Shown here one piece after another: positions 1 to 7,168 of a stretch of DNA of 38,232 nt. The notes below the pieces were generated by a model. The model did not search any database. It was given only the letters and a program-made list of their open reading frames with translations, and had not been told where the DNA came from. The stretch's first letter is position 1, and every line of letters starts with the position of its first letter. The translations under genes were made by a program, and so were the position numbers. The stretch lies in IMG/VR virus record IMGVR_UViG_3300042691_031084, positions 1 through 38,232 of that record; one strand, 5' to 3'. The stretch is from a virus.

Positions 1-115
1 AGCCCGGCGGATCGTCATCCCAAATATCCATGGTCGCAATTGCAATTAGCGCGCAAAGGACGAACACGGCCAAAGAGGCAACAAGGGAAAAATAAGCTCT
101 TATCCCGTTTGGCAT
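1..115 (-). CDS. Small membrane protein, partial (cut by left edge)
   Basis: A frame opens at an ATG at 115 and stays open to the window edge, giving at least 38 residues. After a short start (MPNGIRAYFS) there is one hydrophobic segment of about 20 residues rich in V, A, L and I, then an acidic WDDDPPG stretch. This suggests a single-pass membrane protein with a short acidic tail. Its ATG shares one base with the TGA of the upstream gene (TGATG), so it is probably translated by re-initiation. No family recognised. Confidence 0.55.
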   Translation of the reverse strand, partial: MPNGIRAYFSLVASLAVFVLCALIAIATMDIWDDDPPG

Positions 116-627
116 CACCCAATCCTCAACCGATGCGCGATTGCGTTACAAGCTAACCGGAAGTTCCCCATCTCGTCATCAGAGCGGGGCTCGCGATCCA
201 TGACGCAGACCTGTGTGAGCGCCCGGTTGCCTTCGTAGTGGAGCCCACTGTCGGCCAACGCATCCTGCACCTCGCCGTAGTCTGAGCGAATGGCCGCGAT
301 TGTCTCAGGGTCGAGATCGGCGCCGGAGCCCGTCGAGCTGGCCACCATTTCAGCCGCGATAGACGGGAACCTGGGGATGCTGTTCGTGATGTGGGCCATG
401 TACCGAATGACACGCTTCGTGAAAATGTCCGCCGCCTCGAACTGGCGTTGCGTGATCTGGCCTGTCACGCGCAGGCGTCCATAGGCGTATCCGACGCGGG
501 GGTCCGTGCTGCCCATGCGGTGGGGCTGGGCGCGGACAACCGCAATGATCTGCTCTGGCTTCTCTCCCCTGTCTGTGTGGTGGATCTGGCCTGAGGGGTA
601 GCGGCTGACGGCTTGGCGGCGCTTCAA
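115..627 (-). CDS. Phage hypothetical protein, 170 aa
   Basis: The protein starts with a basic segment (MKRRQAVSRYPSGQ) and is soluble and mixed-charge throughout. It resembles hypothetical proteins often seen at the replication/late boundary of alphaproteobacterial phages, but I cannot name a domain. The start is a TTG at 627 that overlaps the previous gene's TGA as TTGA, which supports translational coupling and decides the start. The C-terminus (ACNAIAHRLRIG) ends at the TGA that overlaps the next ATG. The basic N-terminus would suit nucleic-acid binding, but this is only inference. Confidence 0.75.
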   Translation of the reverse strand: MKRRQAVSRYPSGQIHHTDRGEKPEQIIAVVRAQPHRMGSTDPRVGYAYGRLRVTGQITQRQFEAADIFTKRVIRYMAHITNSIPRFPSIAAEMVASSTGSGADLDPETIAAIRSDYGEVQDALADSGLHYEGNRALTQVCVMDREPRSDDEMGNFRLACNAIAHRLRIG

Positions 628-830
628 GGGGTGGGCTCCTTTTCCGTCTTGGGTTTGCTTTCAAGCCAGTCACGCCAGTCGCCCCATCCGCCCGGCGGGG
701 CAGACTTGGAAGGCTCGTATTGCTTGGCGACGGCCTCGCAGGCCCTTTGTATTCCGATGTAGCAATCCGCTGTTTTCGTCGCCCACCCGCCAACGATCAT
801 CAGGGCAATCATGATCCAGAGCCCGTTCAT
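624..830 (-). CDS. Small membrane-anchored protein, 68 aa
   Basis: I chose the ATG at 830, which follows the previous stop by 2 bases; the longer upstream extension in this frame lies inside other genes. Residues 2-18 (NGLWIMIALMIVGGWA) form a hydrophobic N-terminal segment that could be a signal anchor. A mixed, charged tail rich in W, P and K follows, with two Cys at about 23 and 31. It probably sits in the inner membrane with a short soluble domain. Function unknown. Confidence 0.6.
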   Translation of the reverse strand: MNGLWIMIALMIVGGWATKTADCYIGIQRACEAVAKQYEPSKSAPPGGWGDWRDWLESKPKTEKEPTP

Positions 831-832
831 GC

Positions 833-997
833 TCACGGCTCCTTCGGCTTGCAGTAGCTTGACCACCCGCTGTGCCATGTGCCGCCGGCCTTCATGCACG
901 CGATTGATTGATGTTCCGGCACCTTGCACGTCGCCAGTCCTAGGGCGATGATTGAAACCACGCCTAAAATACAAAAGCAGTTCCACATTTCGCTCAT
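833..997 (-). CDS. Small membrane/secreted Cys protein, 54 aa
   Basis: The start is the ATG at 997 (MSEMWNCFCI), 2 bases after the previous stop. Residues 6-24 are hydrophobic (CILGVVSIIALGLATC), followed by a short domain with CMKAGGTWHSGW and a final Cys (SSYCKPKEP). The pattern fits a type II membrane protein or a cleaved small exported protein with a possible disulfide between the two downstream Cys. A lipobox is not clear. Unknown function. It is one of a run of three small membrane proteins at the end of the leftward operon. Confidence 0.6.
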   Translation of the reverse strand: MSEMWNCFCILGVVSIIALGLATCKVPEHQSIACMKAGGTWHSGWSSYCKPKEP

Positions 998-999
998 GC

Positions 1000-1248
1000 T
1001 CAGGCTTCCTTTGATTTGAGGTCGCGGATGTCGTCGGGGTAAAGATGCCACGACGGTTCAACGCCAGCTTCTCGCGCGTTTTGGTTTTCGCCCTCGCACC
1101 AAGCCGCCGCCCTCTCCAGCGCATCGTTTTCGGCAGAGCGGATAGCGGAGGCGAACTCGTCAATCAGTTCACTGTCAGAAAGCGGATCGATGTAGTCCGT
1201 CTTGCCTAGCGTCTTGACGATCTTCGTCGCCCTATCTTCAGGTGTCAT
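1000..1248 (-). CDS. Phage hypothetical protein, 82 aa
   Basis: A small soluble helical protein. Its central part, around AIRSAENDALERAAAWCEGE, and its ending (DDIRDLKSKEA) resemble a pattern common in phage small proteins of this kind: a helix with paired Ala and Glu, then W-C, then a final I-R-x-L-K. No catalytic motif. It lies 3 bases from the upstream gene and 2 bases from the downstream gene in the leftward operon. Confidence 0.75.
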   Translation of the reverse strand: MTPEDRATKIVKTLGKTDYIDPLSDSELIDEFASAIRSAENDALERAAAWCEGENQNAREAGVEPSWHLYPDDIRDLKSKEA

Positions 1249-1251
1249 CGA

Positions 1252-1467
1252 TCAATCCTCCGCTCTAGGAATAGGCCGCCATTCTTCGCGGTAGTTGCCC
1301 GGCCATTCTTCGTCGCCGTCTTCCTCAAACGGCTTTCCGAAGGTCCAGAGCTGCTCCAGCTTCCTGTCTGCAACCCACGAATAAACCCAGCGAAGGCGCA
1401 TGGTCGGGACCCACTCATGTTCCGCCCTCTCCTCCGCCGTAACCCGTTTGGTTTCAGGTGATGTCAT
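1252..1467 (-). CDS. Phage hypothetical protein, 71 aa
   Basis: The start is the ATG at 1467 (MTSPETKRVT), overlapping the previous stop as ATGA; the longer in-frame extension upstream overlaps the neighbour and is rejected. The protein is rich in W, E and R, with four W-containing turns (HEWVPT, RWVYSW, EQLWTF, EEWRPI), which suggests a small beta-rich domain. No known domain recognised. Confidence 0.7.
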   Translation of the reverse strand: MTSPETKRVTAEERAEHEWVPTMRLRWVYSWVADRKLEQLWTFGKPFEEDGDEEWPGNYREEWRPIPRAED

Positions 1468-1718
1468 GGGGATTCCTTTTTGTGCGCATCCGCGAGGTTC
1501 GGGCCAGAACCTAGCTGCGTGTAGCCGGTGTTTCCCGGCTTCTCTGCCTGAGCCCTCAGCCACATGTCCTCAGCGCAACGAATGGCGCCCAACGTCGCTA
1601 GTTTCAGCTCGTTGAACGCCTTGCGGTCGAGATCACAGACCGTCATTGAAACGCGGTAGTCGCCGTCGCCGTAACCAGCGCAGAACCCGACTGACATGTA
1701 TTCGATCAACCTCGGCAT
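1464..1718 (-). CDS. Phage hypothetical protein, 84 aa
   Basis: The ATG at 1718 shares a base with the TAA of the upstream gene (TAATG), which fixes this start over an in-frame one 24 bases upstream. Residues 1-28 look beta-rich (MPRLIEYMSVGFCAGYGDGD, then YRVSMTV). A helix with R and E around KAFNELKLATLGAIRCAEDM follows, with a polar tail. Function unknown. Confidence 0.7.
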   Translation of the reverse strand: MPRLIEYMSVGFCAGYGDGDYRVSMTVCDLDRKAFNELKLATLGAIRCAEDMWLRAQAEKPGNTGYTQLGSGPNLADAHKKESP

Positions 1719-2389
1719 TAGGCCGCCCTCCCCTTCTCCCATCCGTCGTACTGAGTGGCGGGGTCGTCTACGGAGACGCGGTCGAGATGCGCGCGACGTT
1801 CGCTGCGGCCCTTCTGCTTGTCTTCGTAGTCGGCAAGCTCGGCGTCGGTCATCATCGGGCGCAGGGCTGCCAAGGCTTCCGCAGACAGCCGGTACTCGCC
1901 AGCCTTAAGCTTCGCCTCTGCCTGCCTCACAGCGGCGTCTAGCTTGGCAAGGCGCTCGGCGGGGACAGCTTCACGGTCTGTGATGATCTCGCCCTTGCCG
2001 CGCTCCATGCCGTGGTCCTTGCGCCACTTGCCGACGATGGCATCAATGCGGGCCTGCTCCTCTGCGGTGCGCTCGCCGTCCCCAGGGGCCGGCAGAGCCT
2101 TCACCGGCTCCGGCGGGGAGTAGAGCTTGTCGAGGTAGGCGCAGACGTTCCCGAGCTGCGCAGGGCTGGGCAGGAAGCGGCGGTCAATGTCCGACACCTC
2201 GCCCCGGATGATCCGGCGCACGGCCCCTTCAATGGCGCGGAGCGAGTAGCCTTCGATGGCGATCAGGTAGGTCCCGACCGCAAGCGAGCCCTCGCCACGG
2301 TCGGCAGGGAACGCCTCGAAAAGGGCGAGCAGGGCAGACTTAGCCGCCGAAGGCGAGGCGGGGATACGATGGCTGTTCTGGTGGGTCAT
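1718..2389 (-). CDS. Possible replicative helicase loader-like protein, 223 aa
   Basis: Immediately downstream of the initiator gene. Residues about 15-85 contain a helical region (SALLALFEAFPADRG, then AVGTYLIAIEGYSLRAIEGA, then RRFLPSPAQLGNVCAYLD). The Y-L-x-A-I-E-G followed by R-F-x-P-S-x-A-x-L resembles phage helicase-loader or primosome proteins of the G39P type. The C-terminal half is charged and coiled-coil-like with no ATPase motif. By position, a loader that brings the host DnaB helicase to the origin is the best guess, but sequence support is modest. The ATG at 2389 overlaps the upstream gene by 50 bases; an in-frame ATG at 2413 is also possible. Confidence 0.55.
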   Translation of the reverse strand: MTHQNSHRIPASPSAAKSALLALFEAFPADRGEGSLAVGTYLIAIEGYSLRAIEGAVRRIIRGEVSDIDRRFLPSPAQLGNVCAYLDKLYSPPEPVKALPAPGDGERTAEEQARIDAIVGKWRKDHGMERGKGEIITDREAVPAERLAKLDAAVRQAEAKLKAGEYRLSAEALAALRPMMTDAELADYEDKQKGRSERRAHLDRVSVDDPATQYDGWEKGRAA

Positions 2390-2996
2390 CGGGGAGAATC
2401 CTGTGCAGTGCATCGGCTAGGCTGCGGCGGTTATTGGCTTGGCGATGGGGTGGGGCTGGTCGGGACAGCGAGATCGACCAATCGCTTTCCCAGAGTTGGC
2501 CGTTGAGCCATGCCTCGGCGGTCTTGACGAACTCGGTCCCGGTCTTTCCCGTGGCGTCGCAGTGCTCGGCGTAGCGCTTGGCGCCGTCGATGATCGTCTC
2601 GGGATCAACGCCAGCCTTGACCGCCGAACGAAACCGGCTCTCGGCGTTCTTGCGGCTGTTGCCGCCCTGCCGCTTCGGGAAAGCCGACCAGAAGCCGCCG
2701 AAAGCGTCATCGGCGATTTTCAGGGCGGGGGGACTATAGGGGGGTGGGTTTAGACTAACCTGAACGTTAACAGGATTAGGTTGAACGTCATTTAGGGAGG
2801 GGGTGTCACAGCAGTCACGCGGTGTCACAGTGACATTGCGTGACGAACGGTGACGGCGCTGACGATCCGCGTCCTTCGCGCGCTTTTCAGCAATGCGCTG
2901 CGCCTCACTGGCCGCGTGAGCGCGCACGACGGCGGCAAGCTGCTCAGGCGTGCAGCCCGCCGCCACCATGGCGTCAATGGTGTTTGAGAGGCTCAC
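2340..2996 (-). CDS. Phage replication initiator (lambda O-like organisation), 218 aa
   Basis: The N-terminal ~50 residues are helical and end in a basic stretch (AKDADRQRRHRSSRN). A Pro/Asn-rich linker of about 45 residues follows, then a C-terminal domain (GGFWSAFPKRQGGNSRKNAE, then FVKTAEAWLNGQLWESDW). F-W-x-A-F-P-K-R followed by T-x-A-x-W-L-N-x-x-x-W is typical of phage DnaA/O-type replication proteins, which bind origin repeats and recruit the helicase. The linker-coding DNA at 2723-2863 carries phased GTCAC/GTGAC repeats, as lambda carries its ori inside O. The start is a GTG at 2996 directly abutting the methyltransferase stop. Confidence 0.75.
   Translation of the reverse strand: MSLSNTIDAMVAAGCTPEQLAAVVRAHAASEAQRIAEKRAKDADRQRRHRSSRNVTVTPRDCCDTPSLNDVQPNPVNVQVSLNPPPYSPPALKIADDAFGGFWSAFPKRQGGNSRKNAESRFRSAVKAGVDPETIIDGAKRYAEHCDATGKTGTEFVKTAEAWLNGQLWESDWSISLSRPAPPHRQANNRRSLADALHRILPDDPPEQPSYPRLAFGG
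2723..2863. other. Candidate replication origin inside the initiator gene
   Basis: Three elements lie side by side. A plus-strand G-quadruplex motif occupies 2723-2748 (G-runs of 3, 6, 6 and 3). A relatively AT-richer spacer at 2749-2800 has two TGAACGT copies (2761, 2782). Finally there are three GTCAC at 2805, 2814 and 2824 and three GTGAC at 2830, 2840 and 2850, with a CTGAC at 2859. The arms mirror about base 2829: the inner two pairs are exact, including GTCACGC/GCGTGAC, and the outer pair is off by one base. Spacing is about 10 bp, one helical turn. Location inside an initiator gene matches lambda O/ori. Confidence 0.6.
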
Positions 2997-3896
2997 TCAA
3001 GCCACCATGCGCGACACGAGGTCGCCGGTCGTTCCGGTGTCCTCTGCCAACGTGAGATTGCGAACGGCCTGCTTGAAATATGCGGGCTTCAACTCAGTGC
3101 CGGCGAACTTGCGGCCGTGCTTGATCGACACGTAGCCTTCGGAACCGATGCCCATGAATGGCGAGTAGACCAGATCGTCAGGGTTGCTCCACAGGTGCAC
3201 GGCGCGTTCGATCACGTCGAGTTGCAGCGGGCATAGGTGGCGCTCGTCTTTGTCGTCGCGGGCCACGGCGACGTTAAGCACGTCAGTCTGATCGATGGTC
3301 ATCCAAACCGGCGAAGCGGCTTCCTGCCACCATGAGACGGGATAGACGCCAGGGTCATGCCGCACGGGCTCCGGCGTCTTGCCGTCGCTCTCCTTGCGGA
3401 ACACCATGAGATAGTCAGGCATGCCAACACGGACGCGGCTCCCGTCAGTGCGAAGCGTCTTGTAAAGCAGGCCGTGCGCTTTGGTCCGGGTCATCTCGAC
3501 CACAGGGCATTTCCAGATCGTGACGCGGGAGTGATAGACCCACCCCTCGTCCTCGTGGACCTGACGGATTAGGCTGGGCAGATCGAACAGACCAATCACG
3601 CCGTCCCGCTGCTTGCTCGTCGGCAGATCGGAGCAATGCACGGCGCTGATGCGGCCAGGCTTCGTCGCGCGCAGCAATTCGCGGACGAGAAAGCGATAGC
3701 GCTCTGCAAACTCGGCATGGTCAGCGACATTGCCCATGTCTCGCTCGCTCTCTGAATAGACGTAGAGCTGAGAGAACGGCGGCGAGTAGACGGAGAGGCC
3801 GATGCTGTTGTCGGGCATGGTCGCGGTAAATTCGACCGTATCCGCGTTGTATGCGGCAAAGCGGCTTCCGATGTGCTGATCAAGTACCTCGGTCAT
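2997..3896 (-). CDS. DNA methyltransferase (N4/N6, beta-type order), 299 aa
   Basis: An S-adenosylmethionine-dependent DNA amino-methyltransferase. The catalytic motif IV is SPPF at residues 38-41 (VYSPPFSQLY). The AdoMet-binding motif I is FMGIGSEG at 247-254, followed by GRKFAGTELKPAYF. Catalytic motif before AdoMet motif is the beta-class order, and SPPF favours N4-cytosine or a variant N6-adenine enzyme. The ATG at 3896 overlaps the helicase TGA (ATGA), so I discard a longer upstream frame. No restriction endonuclease partner is evident, so a solitary phage methyltransferase protecting or regulating phage DNA is likely. Target site unknown. Confidence 0.88.
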   Translation of the reverse strand: MTEVLDQHIGSRFAAYNADTVEFTATMPDNSIGLSVYSPPFSQLYVYSESERDMGNVADHAEFAERYRFLVRELLRATKPGRISAVHCSDLPTSKQRDGVIGLFDLPSLIRQVHEDEGWVYHSRVTIWKCPVVEMTRTKAHGLLYKTLRTDGSRVRVGMPDYLMVFRKESDGKTPEPVRHDPGVYPVSWWQEAASPVWMTIDQTDVLNVAVARDDKDERHLCPLQLDVIERAVHLWSNPDDLVYSPFMGIGSEGYVSIKHGRKFAGTELKPAYFKQAVRNLTLAEDTGTTGDLVSRMVA

Positions 3897-5290
3897 GACA
3901 CCATCCACGCCGGCATGGTGGCCGGCTTTTGCGGTTGATAGGAATGCAGGCGGGTTTCGGTGCGATGGGCGCGGGCCATGGCCTGCGTCATCTCGCGTTT
4001 CATGGCGTCGTGATCGCCGGCCTTGCGGCTCACAACGTCCCAAATGGCGGCCTCGGTGTCGGCAAAGACGACATGGCAATCGACGGGGCGGGCCTGGCGA
4101 AAGCGCCAATGGCGGCGCACGGCCTGATAGAAAGCCTCGTAGCTAAAACTCATGCCGGCAAAGACGGTTCGGGCGCAGTGCTGCCAGTTGAGGCCGAACC
4201 CTGCGATGCTGGCCTTCGTGACCAGAACGCGGATGGCGCCCTGCGTGAAAGCCGTGAGACGTTCCTCTTTCTGCTCTGCGGTCATGGAGCCGCGAACCTC
4301 GACGGCATCGGGGATCACAGCCATGATCGCATCGGCGTCGTAATCAGTCTCGACCCATACCGTCCAAGGCTCGCCCGGCTCTGCCGCCACGATGTCAGCC
4401 ACCATGCGGGCGCGGGCCTCGCACGTCAGACGCTTCTCTTGGTGGACGGATGTTGCCGACATATCCGGCATGCGGAACAGATGAGCTTGCCCGTCCTTTT
4501 CCTCGCCCCGGCCTTGCGTGCGGTCGGCGGCAACAAGGTGCCGGTGCATCCGCAGTTCCGGCATGTCGAAGCCGTCATCCGAAAAGCCGAGATCAGACGG
4601 CTTGCTGATGCATCGCGCCCATGACGCAACCCAATCCCAAAACGGGCGCACGCCGTGGCCTTTCAGCCGCCATGTGCCGGTGTCCGCGCTATCGTGCAGG
4701 AACCAGCGCATGAGCATCTGATCGCGCGTCATGACGCTCAGGAACTCGGCATGTGTGCCAAGCTCTGTATGGTCGTTCGGGGCGGGGGTCGCGGTGCAGG
4801 CCAGCCGATAAGGCGTGCGAGCGAACGTCTCGATCAGCCGCTTCGTGGTCTGGCCCGTAAAGCTCTTGAGGATCGAGCTTTCGTCCAAGATGATGCCGGC
4901 GAAGTCAGCCGGGTTGAAAAGGTGCAGCCGCTCGTAGTTGGCGATGACGATCTGCGCGTCCTGCGGCCCGCCCTCACGCGACACGACGGCATCAATTCCA
5001 ACGTCTTCGGCTTCGCGAGCGTGCTGGCGAGTGACGCCGAGCGGTGCCAGCATCAGCACGGGCTTATTCGTGCGGCTGACGACCTCTTGGCCCCAGGCTA
5101 GAGCGGAGCGCGTCTTGCCAAGCCCTGTATCAAGGAACATGGCCGACGAGCCTGCGCGTAGGCTAAACTCGACAGCCGCCTTCTGGTGCGGGAACAGCGA
5201 TGACGGCAAATCGAAATCGCCATCGAAGCCGGTTGGCTGGAATGCCCCGCGCGATGCGGCGATAATGTCGCGATAGCTTGCGAGGCTCAT
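3893..5290 (-). CDS. SNF2/SF2-type DNA helicase, 465 aa
   Basis: An ATP-dependent superfamily 2 helicase/translocase. Q-motif-like FPHQKAAVEF is at 33-42, Walker A DTGLGKT at 54-60, the Walker B/DEAH variant DESS at 136-139 (IILDESSILKSF) and motif III TATPAP at 166-171. The C-terminal lobe has motif V-like ASIAGFGLNWQHC and motif VI-like YQAVRRHWRFRQ. It lacks extra targeting domains and has the size usual for phage SNF2-like helicases. It sits between a VRR-NUC nuclease and a methyltransferase, coupled to both by ATGA overlaps, pointing to a recombination or replication-repair unit. The start ATG at 5290 is fixed by that overlap. Confidence 0.9.
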   Translation of the reverse strand: MSLASYRDIIAASRGAFQPTGFDGDFDLPSSLFPHQKAAVEFSLRAGSSAMFLDTGLGKTRSALAWGQEVVSRTNKPVLMLAPLGVTRQHAREAEDVGIDAVVSREGGPQDAQIVIANYERLHLFNPADFAGIILDESSILKSFTGQTTKRLIETFARTPYRLACTATPAPNDHTELGTHAEFLSVMTRDQMLMRWFLHDSADTGTWRLKGHGVRPFWDWVASWARCISKPSDLGFSDDGFDMPELRMHRHLVAADRTQGRGEEKDGQAHLFRMPDMSATSVHQEKRLTCEARARMVADIVAAEPGEPWTVWVETDYDADAIMAVIPDAVEVRGSMTAEQKEERLTAFTQGAIRVLVTKASIAGFGLNWQHCARTVFAGMSFSYEAFYQAVRRHWRFRQARPVDCHVVFADTEAAIWDVVSRKAGDHDAMKREMTQAMARAHRTETRLHSYQPQKPATMPAWMVS

Positions 5291-5649
5291 GCCGCATCCC
5301 TCGCCGCAGGACGGACGACGCCCCAAGCCTCTAGCGTCTTGATCGGCTCATCCCGCCCATAGGTGACGGCATAGGGGACGCCGTTGTGCTGGAGGATGTT
5401 GCCGACCGTGATCTGCTCAGGACGCAGGCGCCCGGTGGCCGTCTTCAATTCGATGTAGCCCGTGCGGTCGCGGAGGAACGGGCCTCCGACAACCATGATG
5501 TCAGGCAGGCCCTTGGTGAGCCCACGCTGGCCCATGGCGCCCATATTGGGGATGACAGCCACCAGCGTCCCTGGGATAGCCAGAGAGCGCCAGTGAGAGA
5601 TGACGGCAGCGGTGATCTCGCGCTCGCATGGGGCGGTGGAACGGCTCAT
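5287..5649 (-). CDS. VRR-NUC domain nuclease, 120 aa
   Basis: A small PD-(D/E)XK-type nuclease. The catalytic core is visible as GLPDIMVVGG (P49-D50) followed by YIELKTATGRL (E67, K69) and RPEQ, with an N-terminal helix carrying a likely conserved Glu (EREITAAVISHW). Standalone VRR-NUC proteins of this length are common in phages next to SNF2 helicases and are thought to cleave branched DNA such as Holliday junctions. The direct coupling to the helicase gene (ATGA) supports a joint role in processing recombination intermediates. Confidence 0.88.
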   Translation of the reverse strand: MSRSTAPCEREITAAVISHWRSLAIPGTLVAVIPNMGAMGQRGLTKGLPDIMVVGGPFLRDRTGYIELKTATGRLRPEQITVGNILQHNGVPYAVTYGRDEPIKTLEAWGVVRPAARDAA

Positions 5650-5852
5650 CGCTCCGTCTCCCTCACGCGCTCGCGCTCAATGAGCTGACGGGCCTGAGAG
5701 ACGGCGCGCTCAACGTCGCGCTCGATGTCGTCGTATTCTTCGCGGAGGCTGTTAGCGCGGGTTTCGTGCCCAAAGGTTGTCACGCGCGCTTCGCCGAAAG
5801 CGAACTGGCTCGGCTTGGCTGTCTTGTTGAAGCGGCGAACGATCGCGGTCAT
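5646..5852 (-). CDS. Small helical protein, 68 aa
   Basis: A short basic N-terminus (MTAIVRRFNKTAKPSQF) is followed by a strongly charged helix at residues 33-68 (NSLREEYDDIERDVERAVSQ and on to RERVRETER) with coiled-coil character. It is coupled by ATGA to genes on both sides, between the HNH endonuclease and the VRR-NUC nuclease. No family identified. It could be a small adaptor or DNA-binding cofactor, but nothing in the sequence proves it. Confidence 0.65.
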   Translation of the reverse strand: MTAIVRRFNKTAKPSQFAFGEARVTTFGHETRANSLREEYDDIERDVERAVSQARQLIERERVRETER

Positions 5853-6388
5853 GTGGCCAACCTTTCAACGCGGTCCGCAGTGCACGCGAACTGACCGAAG
5901 TGCTGTGAGGCGGCACGCAGATAAGCGCCGTGCGCTTCCCGAGCCGTGTCGAAATATCCGAGGAAGATCAGACGCTGCCCGACCTTGATCTGAGAGCGCC
6001 ACTTTTTGCCTTTGCGGCAAGCGTGATAGTAAGCGCCCTTCAAGCCAGATCGGCTGTTAGACTGGACGCCCTTGTTCATCTTCTGCTGCGCTGATGTCGC
6101 AAGCCGCAGGTTTGAAATCGCATTGTTTGACGGGTTTCCGTCTTCATGGTCGATCTCAATCTCGTCTGAGATCGACCCGTGCATCCATACCCATGCGATC
6201 CGATGTGCGGCCAACTGGGGAAAGCCGCGAACCCCAATGTAAATGTGCCCACTGCCGCGTCGCGTTCCCGCGACCTGTCCGAGCAGCGAGCGCGCGGGGC
6301 GGGGCTCCTTTGCCCAGCGGAAAATCCCCGTGGCAGCGTCGTAATCAAGCCATTCATGCAAAACGGGTTGAGATGGCAGGCTATTCAT
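5849..6388 (-). CDS. HNH homing-type endonuclease with AP2 domain, 179 aa
   Basis: The HNH nuclease region spans about 60-100: AAHRIAWVWMHG, then EIDHEDGNPSNNAISNLRLA, containing the D80-H81 pair, N85 and the N-x-x-x-N-L ending. A C-terminal AP2-like DNA-binding domain spans about 113-165 (SGLKGAYYHACRKGKKWRSQ, then FLGYFDTAREAHGAYLRAA). HNH-AP2 proteins are free-standing phage endonucleases that often act as mobile elements. The gene overlaps the DnaA-like gene by 8 bases rather than by ATGA, which may mark it as an insertion into a formerly continuous operon. Confidence 0.9.
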   Translation of the reverse strand: MNSLPSQPVLHEWLDYDAATGIFRWAKEPRPARSLLGQVAGTRRGSGHIYIGVRGFPQLAAHRIAWVWMHGSISDEIEIDHEDGNPSNNAISNLRLATSAQQKMNKGVQSNSRSGLKGAYYHACRKGKKWRSQIKVGQRLIFLGYFDTAREAHGAYLRAASQHFGQFACTADRVERLAT

Positions 6389-6896
6389 CGACAGCCTCTT
6401 GTTGCGCGTTCATTTGGGCAAGGATTGCGTCGATGGCGGCGCGGATGTCGTCGCGCCCTTGGGCCAGAAGTCTGTCGATTTTCCTGACCGCACTTAAAAT
6501 TGTAGTATGGTCCCTGCCACCGAGACGCCTTCCGATCTGCGGCAGCGACATCGTGGTGTGGTATCGCATCAGCCAACAGGCGACCATGCGAGGCAGGACT
6601 ATCTTCGCAGTCCTGCGCTCGCTGATGAGATCGATGCGAGGCACGTTGAACGACTGGCAAACCAGCTTGATGATCTGCGCGTAGTCAGCGACATCAAACG
6701 TGCCGGGTGTCGCCAATGCCAGCCAATCACGGATGTGATCAGGATCAACAATGACCGGCTCCGGCTTGGGCGCTGGCGGGGCGACCTTACGGACCGGATC
6801 GGGGCCGGGCTTGTAAAGCCGGGCGCGACGGGCGCGAGCGTCGGCAAGCATCTGGCCGACTGTCTCGGGGGTGTATTCGATCACGGGAACGGTCAT
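6381..6896 (-). CDS. DnaA domain IV-like DNA-binding protein, 171 aa
   Basis: The C-terminal region carries the signature helix-turn-helix of DnaA domain IV: ISERRTAKIVLPRMVACWLM, then SLPQIGRRLGGRDHTTIL and SAVRKI (residues 91-140). GGRDHTT is the DnaA-box recognition loop. The AAA+ ATPase domain is absent; instead there is a Pro-rich N-terminus and a DWLALATPG-containing linker. Such phage proteins could bind DnaA boxes to redirect or block host initiation, or act at the phage origin. The ATG at 6896 gives an ATGA overlap with the upstream ORF; the longer frame upstream is out of keeping with the family. Confidence 0.87.
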   Translation of the reverse strand: MTVPVIEYTPETVGQMLADARARRARLYKPGPDPVRKVAPPAPKPEPVIVDPDHIRDWLALATPGTFDVADYAQIIKLVCQSFNVPRIDLISERRTAKIVLPRMVACWLMRYHTTMSLPQIGRRLGGRDHTTILSAVRKIDRLLAQGRDDIRAAIDAILAQMNAQQEAVDE

Positions 6897-7168
6897 GACT
6901 GCTCCTGGCTTGGTTGCCACTTGGAGATGCGGTTGGTCGGGTGCTTGCGAGGCTGGCCGACCAGCGCGAAGAGAAAGGGCCGGGCGGCATGACACCGCCC
7001 GGCAAGTGCGCGCGGGCCGAGGGGGAGGATTACCCCGCGCGATTCAAAAAGCTCGGATGTGGCGGCACGCCGTTGCCTGCCACTTTGCGTCAGCGCGAAG
7101 GGAGAACGCGCAACGCAGGCCGTCCGGTCGGCCAAGGCAAATTCAGGAGAACGAAGCTGTGAGGTCAT
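6893..7168 (-). CDS. Doubtful small basic ORF, 91 aa
   Basis: An ORF linked on both sides by ATGA overlaps: its ATG at 7168 with the 28-aa peptide above and its TGA with the DnaA-like gene below. These overlaps are the main support, since otherwise about 270 bases would be non-coding in a very compact operon. The protein (MTSQLRSPEFALADRT, then SRGVILPLGPRALAGRC) is basic and lacks any recognisable domain, and its composition partly resembles an out-of-frame translation. It may be a real orphan gene or a spacer. Confidence 0.42.
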   Translation of the reverse strand: MTSQLRSPEFALADRTACVARSPFALTQSGRQRRAATSELFESRGVILPLGPRALAGRCHAARPFLFALVGQPRKHPTNRISKWQPSQEQS

